A stretch of DNA of 64,000 nt from Kalaharituber pfeilii (lineage: Eukaryota > Ascomycota > Pezizomycetes > Pezizales > Pezizaceae), in assembly GCA_015179045.1 (NCBI GenBank), contig WHUZ01000047.1, forward strand, positions 372,001 through 436,000, read 5' to 3'. Made by a program: the position numbers and the translations under genes. Every line of letters starts with the position of its first letter. Positions within the stretch are counted from its first letter, which is position 1. Positions 11,661-21,478 of the stretch are shown piece after piece. The notes under the pieces are model-generated. The model was not told the origin of the DNA, did no database searches, and was given only the letters and a program-made list of their open reading frames with translations.

Positions 11661-14219
11661 GACGTAGCGTCGTACCTATACTCGTGTGGTTGATTAAGTC
11701 GCGGATAATATAATTCGAGGTACCACGACCCACCCCCCCTTCCTACGAATATGTGAGAAGGTCTGAAGTCAGCAGTGAGTGGTGTTAAAATAATGTGTGC
11801 TGGGCGGATGAGGCTGAGAAGCTCGCGCCCGCCCCCCCACGTTCAACTCGGAACAGGCGAGGAGCAACGGCCGGCCGATCGATTGGGGTCGGTGTCTTGT
11901 CCAGCTAGCGGCCAGGTCGAAACTTCGTTAAAAGCCACGGCGACCAACAGAAGGCGCGGGAAAGTTGGGATGCAAGGGGCACAAGGACCAAAGGTGTGGT
12001 TATGCAGCAGAAAGAATAATGGAAGAAGAGCGAACTGTAGCAACTGCGCGGCGCGACCGGAGTAAAGCGTACTTCTTCTTTGCAGGGAGGTAAAATTCAT
12101 ATGCAGCCTCTTGGAGGGTATTGATTTGGTTAAAGTTTCACTCTTGCACTCTACTGCACATTTCCGAGATGTGGATTGGGGTTGGGGTGTGTGGAGGTGG
12201 AGGTGGGTGGGGGGGGGGGGGGGGGGGGTTGCAAGCTGGGGTTGAGCCTGATGTCGAGGGAATGGAAGAGAGTACCTGAGAGAGCAACTGAGAAACAACC
12301 AGCGCTGGAAAACGTTGACGTCGGTGTGTCCCAGGGCAGGGCTGATAAAATATAATGGAATTTGCTGTGCTTAAGCTTCTTTGACTTTGCAATTTCTCAA
12401 CGACAATTGCATACAAGAGGCATGTACAGGCAATTTGGTGGAGTAGGCAAGCGGGGGCAAGCGCTGGCTGGCGGTAGCTCGAGCTCAAGTCAGGGCTTGC
12501 TGCTACCTCATACCTTGCGCTGGCAACGGGGTCAGAGAAGATGTAAGATGGCTGTCTCTTAATTGTACTTTATCTAACGATGTGTTTGCTCGGCGGTAAC
12601 AAGCTGAGAGGAACGTCAGCGGAGCGTGTACGTGTAGTACTTTATACCGGGACAGCGCGACATCACGGTTGCACGTTTCACGGGCCAGCAATGCCAGCAG
12701 AAATGCCCTTATAGCGCTCTACCGTGAAGAACGATAGATTGGTGAAGTTTCAGACCCAAAGAACCATAGAATCACGGACACGGGACTGTCGAAGAATTAA
12801 GTTCGACGGTTCTAAAGTATATCAAAAGTATAAGGCAGGGTCTGCGGACTGCTGAAGCGCACAATGTTAACGCATGCACCATGACTCTAACCCTTGCACT
12901 CATGTTAGTCTGGGCCTGTACCGCAATATCATAGCTTCACGTCTATGAGCCAAGCACCCGGCCTGGATGAAGGCGGTTTTGACCTCGGTGTGACAAAAGG
13001 GGTGTGGGGTGTGGATGTGACCGCCGATAAGATGGGGTTGATGGGATAGGCCCCTTGTGAGGAAGGAAGCAGCCACGTGCGGAAGTGGCCAATCACTACC
13101 TAGCGCCGTAATATGCAAGCAAACCTCACCTCTGGATGTAAGCTTTGCGCTAAGGCACGGCTCGAGATCCTACAGGTATGATAGGAAGGCACTGATGTGT
13201 GGTTGCACTGCCAGGCGGGATTGTGCTTGATCGAACCTGGTTAAGTTTGACCCGAGTTTGCCAGGATTGGCTTCTTCCACAGCCCGAGGAATGGCAAAAG
13301 CAGCGCGCGATAGTGATAGTGGTGGCACAAGAGTGATGGTGCATCTTGGTAAACTCTACCTTTTGTGGGGTCGCCATACAGGGCATACTAGTATGTGCCG
13401 TGATCTTCACCTGTCGGCATACCAGTTAGTGGGATTGACCTACCAGCAGTGGAGCCACTACACCTAGCAACTGGTAAGTGCCTAGATCTGAGAGCATCAA
13501 AATGTATACCTCAGTGCGTGAGCCTGAAGCGACACTTGTTCTCGTACCCAGTCTAAAGAGCGAAAGTTTTGTATTGCTTTGGTTGAATGTGCTCCCAGTT
13601 AGTTGTATTACTGTGTGCAAACAAGTCTAAGAAGGCTGCTCGCAATGCATCAAACATACATGGGCAACCATACATGACGATAAACGGTCGAGGAACTGCA
13701 ACTAGGTAGAACGAACCTTTGCACGAGGCACAGAGTTTGAACTTATTCCCCACACCGAGGGACATATATAGCCTGTGCACTGTGCCAGCTCAAGACGAGG
13801 CCATCTACTATTTGCATGAGTGTGTAGATGATACTCTTGTCCCTTCTGACATCGCAATTTGCGACCATACCCAATGCATACCGTATTCACTCACTTATGA
13901 AGGTAAAACACAAACGTGCGCTATGGCGGTCTTGGCAAGCCTCTTAGCGGCAGTGCACGTGTACTACGTAAGGACACGTGATGATCCCCGAATTACCGCG
14001 ATGCTAACCTGAATACCACAGAGAACTGATATTATGAAGGATCTGAGTGCAGAAGTAGAAGACTATTAGATTTTAATAGTCCTGGATATTTCCACTATCA
14101 GTAATTGACAGTCATCCATTAGGTATCATCATTGAAGAATTGAGTCCTGTCTGTTATATTATCTGGAAGGTCCGTCATTTCTAAAATATTTGTTAGTAAA
14201 TATAAAGTGTGGTACATAC
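11661..14219. other. Gene-free region upstream of the arrestin gene
   Basis: Contains several 60-150-codon ORFs on both strands with no family signature and no good splice structure. Part of it (about 11,800-12,600) is GC-rich and holds a G20 run at 12209-12228. This may be a long promoter or 5' leader for the arrestin gene on the minus strand. Confidence 0.35.
12209..12228 (+). repeat. Homopolymer run of 20 G
   Basis: Twenty consecutive G, preceded by further G-rich sequence (GGTGGAGGTGGG). A four-stranded G structure is possible, and read-length error is likely here. Confidence 0.9.
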
Positions 14220-14418
14220 TTTTTTTTTTTTAAATATCATTACTCGTATGCCACCCTGTGGGCTATGGTGACGATTTAGGTATATGATACATACTTGACT
14301 AAAGTCGTAGACTGCTGCTGTTTAAAATTCTAAATATATGGAAGATTCTACTCATTTAAATACTCAAATAATCAGGCCTTGATTTACCTGGATAGCTGTA
14401 GAGGGATTCGTTTAATTG

Positions 14419-14575
14419 GCTTAAACCTGCCTGAATGGCCTGGGCTGGCCTGTAGTCTGCCTGGGCCGGTCCAGGCGGCCCTCATGGCTTGGCCTGATTG
14501 TTTAGGCCAGGCCAGGCCTAGAATTTCACAGTCCAGGCCTTCTGTTGGCCTGGGCTGGCCTGGCCTGTTGGATTC
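14419..14575. repeat. GGCCTG/CAGGCC-rich self-complementary tract
   Basis: GGCCTGGGCTGGCCTG occurs at about 14439 and 14551, with its inverse in AGGCCAGGCCAGGCCT near 14505. The tract could fold on itself and stands out by composition from the AT-rich sequence around it. Confidence 0.75.
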
Positions 14576-14740
14576 ATTGACATCACTTGGTTTTTTCTTT
14601 TCCTTCTTCGCCTTTGTTATTCCTTTTACTTCCTCATGTACTTAATCTCACCATAGCCCACAGGGCGGCATGTGAGTAATGATATTTTTTTTTTTTTTTA
14701 AAAAAAAAATTTCCTTACAGTAGCAGAAGTGGAGCATGGT

Positions 14741-14799
14741 TATTCTCGTACCTAGACTCTCTTGGCATGCTTAAATAAGAGAGTCTGGATACGAGAACA
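14741..14799. mobile_element. 59-bp hairpin with 9-bp flanking direct repeats (miniature element or excision relic)
   Basis: Arms at about 14741-14763 and 14777-14799 (left TATTCTCGTACCTAGACTC, continuing CTT) pair at about 20 of 23 positions around a 13-nt loop. Perfect direct repeats GAGCATGGT lie at 14732-14740 and 14800-14808, as expected of a target-site duplication. A 9-bp duplication is typical of Mutator-like elements, but the class is inference. Confidence 0.6.
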
Positions 14800-14893
14800 G
14801 AGCATGGTATGCTATTTTACTGTGTATCTTCATTCCTTTATTTTATATTTAGTCTTGTCATAGCCCCAAAGGGTAGTATACGAGTAATGATAT

Positions 14894-15750
14894 ACGGGGT
14901 CACCAGGTGGAAGGAAAAAAATGCAAAAAAATGCAATGCGCATGTGTCACAGTCGCACAATATGATAGCTATATCAGCTACGTAGAAGACTAGCGAGCAT
15001 CACTAGTCAAGTGTCTTTTGGCCTAGCGGGTGGTAATTCTCTGCATTTACCACCTCCGTTACAGTGTAGAGATAATGGAGAAGCTGGAGATTTTAGCAGC
15101 CAGCTTCACTTTTTGAGACTACTAGAGTTCTGCATTCCTGTACTTAGTAATACCAATATTGCACCAAAGAGCGCGCTAGCGCGATTAATAGCGCCTGAAG
15201 CTCTGCCAAGACCACACCAGCGCGCGTTTGTGTTTTACCTTCATAAGTGAGTGAATACGGTACTAGTACTTGGGAGTGGGTATGTGGCGTCAAAATTCTT
15301 CTGTTGCTGACTCAACAAGATTGCCAAGACATGTATTCACAAAGATCAATCTTGCCGCCCCAGCAACGCGAATCACCCTGATTCTCGACAGTTGAACCTA
15401 CCTGCTAAAAACGGCGCCTGCTCTCAGGTACCTCCGTCTCCGCGTCACGCTCGCAGAAGACGAAACCCTTCAGGTCTTGATCTTTTGCCAATCTGTTCCA
15501 CCGCAGGGACACCTTTCAGGTACCGACCGAGCGCTGGCAGCGACAACTCCCAGGTCTGGAAGCCGCCTGCGGGCCGGTGCTCACTCTGGGAGATAACCCC
15601 TCGTGGTTCCAAGAGCACTCCATGACATGCCGAAGTTGCGTGCTCGTTCCTGGTACAAACGGCAAATCGGGATCCCTACAATTATCGCAATCCTGAACCT
15701 CCATTCTCTGTTCCAAGGTGTTGCCGTGGGCTAAATAGCCTCGAGCTATT
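14894..15750. other. Upstream region of ULP1
   Basis: No gene assigned. An open stretch at 15392-15625, and a proline-rich reading near 15660-15720, might belong to an unrecognised 5' exon of ULP1, but no canonical splice joins them to the 15751 start. Confidence 0.3.
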
Positions 15751-17596
15751 ATGGGATACCCTGAGAGATACACCAGCATACCGACCCCCGAAACCAGCAG
15801 CCCATCTACGCCGCTTGGAAGAGGCCTGAAGCGGAAATTCGAGGAGGAGCCCACACACTTTGAACTTCCATCTCCATTACTTGGACACTTCCGTCTGCCA
15901 GAGGCGCAAACACAGACGCCGCCATCCTCAACCTCAACTCCAGAGAATCAAATGTCGTTCCTAACAAATTTTCAATTCAATTTCGAACCTATACAGTACA
16001 TTGTTGGCAAGTTTGCTCAATTATGTTCGTATACCGTTGCATCTATTATTGGTAAACATATACTGATCCTGATTCAGTCAGAGGGCTAAATACTTACGAA
16101 ACTCCCGTTACCGAATCACAGCCTACCTCAGAATCAATTCCAGAAGTGATACCTGCACCAACAGATTTTGTCCCACCGACAGTTGATAGACCTCCTACAC
16201 CCAATGCACTGGAAGTCATTGTTCCTCGGCCAACAATTGTTAACAATGCTAAGCGGAAAGACGATGCTCAATTGCAGCGAGAGGCCAATGAGAAATTGGC
16301 TCAGGTACTCAAGAGACGCGATGCGCAGCGACCGTACTGGGGTAGAACTGGTGGGCGGGGCGACTTGAGGAAGCATCAACGGTTAAGTCATAACAGGCTC
16401 GCTGGATCTCCGCTTTCTGTGTATAGAAGCTCTTTACCATCTCGTGTACCGCCTCCGCCTCGTGCAAGTGAACGGGCTAGGAGGCGACACAAGCTGAAAC
16501 CAGATCCAAAGGTACGTACACTTCACTAACTATTACTCACACATACTAATAAATATCACAGGTTGAGGAAGCTAAAATGGCACATATTCCAAGCGCTGAA
16601 TCCCTTGCCGCTTATATCGCGGCTCTTGTAGAGAGAAAGGAAGATGGCTTTCAAAATTATGAGCAAGTTCAAAAGGAGCGCGCAAAACGTGAAGCTGAAA
16701 TTCAGCGCCTTAAGGAGCTTGTAAGTCAACATTATTGGACCAATTCATCAAGCTGTTACACTAATGATATGTATATATAGAGTCTGAAGCCAAAAGAGCC
16801 AATCGTTAAGCCCCTAAGTGCTGTAACGTTGGCGGAAGTACACAAAGTCTTGGTTGAACGCAACCAAAGCAGGCCGATCATCGACAAGTTCAGGGTAACG
16901 ATACATATTAGGGATATCCAAACCCTGCGCGAAAGTCAGTGGCTCAACGATGAAATCATCAATTTTTATCTTAGCTTGATTTGTGAGAGAGCAAATGCAG
17001 GGAGCAAAAAAGTTAAGGTTTATGCTTTCAATTCCTTCTTTTACAAGAAGCTCAGCGAATCAGGATATAAATCAGTTGAACGTTGGAGCAAGAAGGGCAA
17101 AATTGATGGAGAGAATCTATTGCGCCTGGATTATCTCATAGTTCCTGTTCATCTACATAATCACTGGACCCTTGGAGTTTTAAACGTCCAGAGGAAGCGC
17201 ATAGAGTACTATGACTCTTTGGGAGGACAAGGCACAGCATTTTATAAGGTATGTACTTTTTAAGATAACTCTTCCTATGTTTTCCCTTGCTGATTTGAGC
17301 ACTAGCACATGAGAGTGTACCTCAGAGGTGAATTGAAGGATAAAGTAAATCTTGATGAATGGGAAGATTACTCCATGGAGGTAAGTACCTACTCGACAAT
17401 CCTCGCAATAACGTGTCTAACATCGCTCAGGGTGCACCAATGCAAACAAACGGGTGGGATTGTGGAGTTTTTTTTATGTAAAACAGCAGAGGTTGTCTCC
17501 CGTGGAGTTGAGCCTCTTTTCACCCAAGGCGATATTATGCATTTACGAAAACGCATGGTTGCGGAAATCATGAGGGGCGAGCTCGGCGTCGAGTAA
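15751..17596 (+). CDS. ULP1: ULP1-type SUMO protease with a +1 frameshift
   Basis: C48 cysteine protease that matures SUMO and removes it from conjugates, usually at the nuclear envelope. Six exons: 15751-16051, 16084-16511, 16562-16720, 16781-17248, 17306-17380, 17431-17596. The first ~320 residues are disordered and basic; a helical linker (EQVQKERAKREAEIQRLKEL) leads to the protease domain. It shows SQWLNDEIINFYLSLI, the catalytic His in HNHWTLGVLN, Asp in EYYDSLGGQG, and Gln...Cys in MQTNGWDCGVF. Right after that Cys codon an 8-T run (17468-17475) shifts the frame, giving GVFFM and a stop. With 7 T the frame continues as LCKTAEVVSRGVEPL to the stop at 17594, about 531 aa. An in-frame TAG lies just before the 15751 ATG, so the start is plausible unless a 5' exon was missed. 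Confidence 0.88.
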
Positions 17597-18337
17597 TGCC
17601 TGGATCAATTTAAAAAACATACCAGGCCGAAGTGCCAAAAAGATAATTATATAAAGTCTGAGAAGATTAACCTGCTAGTTGTAGCGGATAGGCGCCATTT
17701 TCTGAGTGCCGTGCATCCGGTTCTTCATATTTGCTATTAGAAAAATGTACATGACTGGCGTTACGTTTGATTGACCAACGTTCTGTTTGCTGTTTGGTTG
17801 CGGGGTGTTCATGGGATTTTTTGTTTGTTCGTTTATGTATTTTACATTGCAGTTTGTCATGTATAACATGCGAGCGTCTTTTAGTTGTTTGCCCAATTTC
17901 TTTCATTTTTTAATTCTATACTATAATGTTGCGTACGCGCGCGTACAATATAGAGAGCTCGTGATTAGGGACCAGATGAGATCGTAATGGTTTGATATTG
18001 GCTGAAATATGGGATGGATTTTTACTCTTATAATCAACTATCACTGAAATAGGTTACATTAATATTGTCAATTTTCTAGACGTTATGAGTGTAAGTGTAA
18101 GGCAACACAGTGCACCTCTTAGTTTCGTCTATGATATCAACAATTGGGTATCATACTACTATTTATTGTACTGAGAAAATAAGCTTTTTAGTGTGTCAAC
18201 CTTCTAATTTTGCGGCTGCACAACTTACTCCACGCCAAGAATGTCTTTAGCTTAATTCAAGGTTCCTCTCCCGTCGTCACCGCAATAGACAAACTGCAGT
18301 ACCACACCATTCAAACCGCAGGGCGCAGATATTCACA
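17597..18337. other. Spacer between ULP1 and SEN54
   Basis: ULP1 3' UTR and SEN54 promoter. It holds a 14-bp perfect palindrome GTACGCGCGCGTAC at 17933-17946. No gene seen. Confidence 0.4.
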
Positions 18338-19899
18338 ATGGAGGACCTTGAGACGGATAATATCCGTCTAGTACAGAATGCGCAAGAGGTCGACTTGTCA
18401 GATGAGACACAAGATTTCCGGTTCCTGGATATGTTTAGCAGGAGCAAGACGGGCGCGAAGTGAGTACTGCCCCTCCACGGTTTCCCTTGCTTTTCCTGTG
18501 TACTCTAGTCTCTACTAACTTTTATTGCCACTATAGGACTGAACCCACCCTACCCAAACGTGGTGAAAAAGACTTCGAGCCCGACGGCACAGATCTCCAA
18601 TCTCGGATTCTCTCCGACTCCCGCACAGCAATGCACAACGCCCTCAGTGGCGCCCGAACGCACACCAGCCGAGCGCACATTGCTGCCACCTGGAGACCAT
18701 CCCGAGGTATGGCAGAGGTGGAACAAGCGCGCGGGGCCCACTTCAAGGCGATAGGAAAGGCAGACAGAGAAGGGAGGACATGGTTAGAGCCGGAGGAGAC
18801 AGTGTATATGGTGGAAAGGGGCGGGATGGAGTGTTGGTGGGAAGAGGGAGTGCCGATGAGCTTGCAGGGTGTATATGCAGAGTGTTTGGGCGGGGTGGGG
18901 GCGGTGGGGATCGAGAGGTATCAAGTGAGTGGAGATAGAGACGTTACCCTGAATCATCAAGAGGATTGAAGTTGGGGAAGGTCGATTAATGAAAGTGATT
19001 CGATGATGGATAGGTTTATGCATATTTGAAGAGGGCGGGTTTTATTGTTCAGCGGGCATCTACATTTTTTGGGGATGAGGGCATGTAGCTTCCTCGTTAC
19101 CCTGGTTTAACCTCGAGCTAACATTTTTGATCCAGATGTTAAACCAAGCAAAGACGCAACATCTACAGCAACGCCGGTACCACAAATTCCTACCTTCCTA
19201 CCCATATCCAATTCAACCTACCATCCTCCCCACCCCTCCGCACCCCTCGGCATGTTCCCGGCCCTCTATCACGCCCTCACCAGACTCCTCTCTCGCCACC
19301 CCCTTCAAGAAGGCCCCGTGATCAAAAACACCACCTACCGCTCCTACCCCACCATCTACACAAAGCTCTCTCTCGTCCCGTGCCACCACCCTTCGCTCGG
19401 TCCCTCCCTCCCCACAAGTCCCACCTTTGTGCCGCCAACCACCCCAAACAACCTTCTCCGCATCACCTACAACGTCTACAAGCCTCGCCCCAACTTTCGC
19501 AAATCCGATCCCGGGCCACCAGACTTCCGGATCGTGGTCCTAAGCACCGCGCAACACCCTCGCATCCCTACCATCGTACAGATCGCCGCGCTCTTTGATT
19601 CCGTGCCATTCGATGACGGGTGCGATCTGCGTGCCGGAAACGATGCTGTTTTCCAGGCAAAGCACCAGTTTCAGCGGCTAAAGGATGGGAGGAAGAGTGT
19701 GGTGTTGGCTGTGGTGGATGCGGGGGTGATTAGCTTCATGAAGTTGGCTGATGTGGGGTTTGGAGATGAGTTTTTGTATTTGAGGAAGCCTGGAGGAGGC
19801 AAGAAAGGAGGTAAAGGGGGGGTGCGTGGGGGTAGGAAGGAAGGAGAGGCGGGGGCAGGTAGTAGAGGGGCTACACCAGGAACCAGTACCGCTTCATGA
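18338..19899 (+). CDS. SEN54: SEN54, tRNA-splicing endonuclease subunit
   Basis: Non-catalytic subunit of the heterotetrameric endonuclease that cuts introns from pre-tRNA. Four exons: 18338-18459, 18537-18924, 19014-19080, 19136-19899; 446 aa. The N-terminal Sen54 domain shows LPKRGEKDFEPDGT, SRTAMHNALSGAR, WLEPEETVYMVERG and VYAYLKRAGFIVQR. The C-terminal domain shows YNVYKPRPNFRKSDPGPPDF, HQFQRLKDGRKSVVLAVVD and GVISFMKL. The tail is a Gly/Lys-rich extension. The third intron needs a GC donor (19081) with the TCCAG acceptor at 19135. A GT donor at 19085 with an AAG acceptor at 19148 also keeps frame and would give 443 aa. The two versions differ only in the linker. Confidence 0.9.
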
Positions 19900-21478
19900 A
19901 TGATGTTCATAATGGATAGGTAGAATGTAACATAGCTATACACTGTACTTGGTTCACGTGACCTAACGTTACATGCGTCGTATTACTCTATTGCATCCAG
20001 GATATCTAAAAACACTCTTCATTCTGATTTCATAAGCTACACGTCGTGCAGCCCGGGAATAAGACAAAAGCTCCGGTTAGCCCTGGGGGCCAATGCAGAT
20101 AGTGCCCTGTAGCAATTCCATATCATCTTCTACACTGTATATATCAGCAAGGATCCGAATAAGTTCGTTTTGTTTAGAGTATTGCTGCGATGCATGCACT
20201 TAGTCAGTACATACGTAAACAATTTATCGACAAGCAGCTAAATTGAGAAACGAATTGAGGCTGAACGAGACAAATAAGCGAAATCGCGCCGTCGGACTGC
20301 CGCTACTGCTACTATTCTTGATTTTTATCATATACTTTGAAGGTGCGGCTTATGCTGCTAAAAGTGAAGCTGCACTCACACATGTATATATCTCTGGAGC
20401 ATGCAATAGAATGTATTACATGCATACATGCGGTCTTTATTTTACCATCCGTCTATAAAAGGAGGGCGCTTTGCGACTGGCTGCCGTCTACGGCAGGTCC
20501 TCTGATATTTTCGTCGCTCCATTCGCTGCTGTACGACACGGTAGCCTCTTAGGAATTGCAGCCGATGCAGGGGTGCTTGCCGTCAACGTCATGGCGTGCA
20601 GTTTCCGCTGCATACTGCTGCACGCGGGTAACATGTAACATAGCAGACATGCGAGGAATGATATAAAAAAAAAAAAAAAAAACATAGCAGACATGGCCGT
20701 ATGTAGACCGTACTAATCGACGCCCTGACTGATAGCAGAGAGCTGCCCAAGCGCCTGAACGTTTCTCGCCCTGTGACCCTAACGTCATCTCGATGCGTAC
20801 GAAGCTTGCATCGCGCTCATGTGCGTTAACCCTGCTGTGACGTCTGGCGGGAGCGCCACTCAGCGCCTCATGATTAGCTTATATCTTGCAAGGTGCACTG
20901 CAGTGCCTGCCTGCTGTGGGATTGTCTCTGGCCTCGTGCCCAGGATCATCTCCGCAGCTGGCGATATCGCGGCTAATTCATTGATCACAAAGCGGGCCCA
21001 GCGCGGAGGCTAAGCGTCAAGTAGCCGCAGTCCACTGCTCCAGCTTCCGCCCTAGCGAGCCCTCGCCAGTCACGTACTCGAGTAGAGTACATTCGTGCTG
21101 CGAACACAACTTGAACTGCGACTTGCACACCCTCATCGCCGGCTTGCCAGGCCTAACCTTCCTCCACCCCACCTGCCCCCGGCTCAAGAAGCTCAGAGAG
21201 GCCCCCTCCCCCCAGCTTGCCGTTCGTCTTTCATCGTAACGCTTTCGCCCTTACGTAATTCTCGTGCCTGTATCGCGACGCCCGCACCCTTTGTTTCTAC
21301 ATAGTCTTGGGACCCTGGAATAATAATACATCTTGCATTACCCGTCTACGTACGTTAACCTTGCAGAAACTCAAAACAACCCAGGGAGGGTATCCCTCCA
21401 CTTCCACTGCAATCCAGCTTCCCCTTCATTCCTTTAACGTCAGCTCAATACGTCGCCTAGTCACACCTCGGATATCGA
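19900..21478. other. Upstream region of the YVC1-like gene
   Basis: No gene assigned. Visible: a good TATA box (CTATAAAAGG, 20453-20462), an A18 run at 20665-20682 flanked by two copies of ACATAGCAGACATG, and GC-rich sequence from about 20,780 to 21,300 that may be a long leader. Confidence 0.35.

Larger units (their letters stand above)
14234..14893. mobile_element. Non-autonomous TIR element cluster (three related termini)
   Basis: The 38-bp end at 14234-14271 (ATATCATTACTCGTATGCCA...) recurs as an inverted copy at 14648-14685 (35 of 38 matches, all three differences transitions) and, less exactly, as a second inverted copy at 14856-14893. This gives either one 452-bp element or one 660-bp element with an internal copy of its end. 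T-runs adjoin the first two ends. The core at 14419-14580 is packed with GGCCTG and GGCTGG units in both orientations. No transposase is visible. The superfamily is unknown; I could not fix a target-site duplication. Confidence 0.7.
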
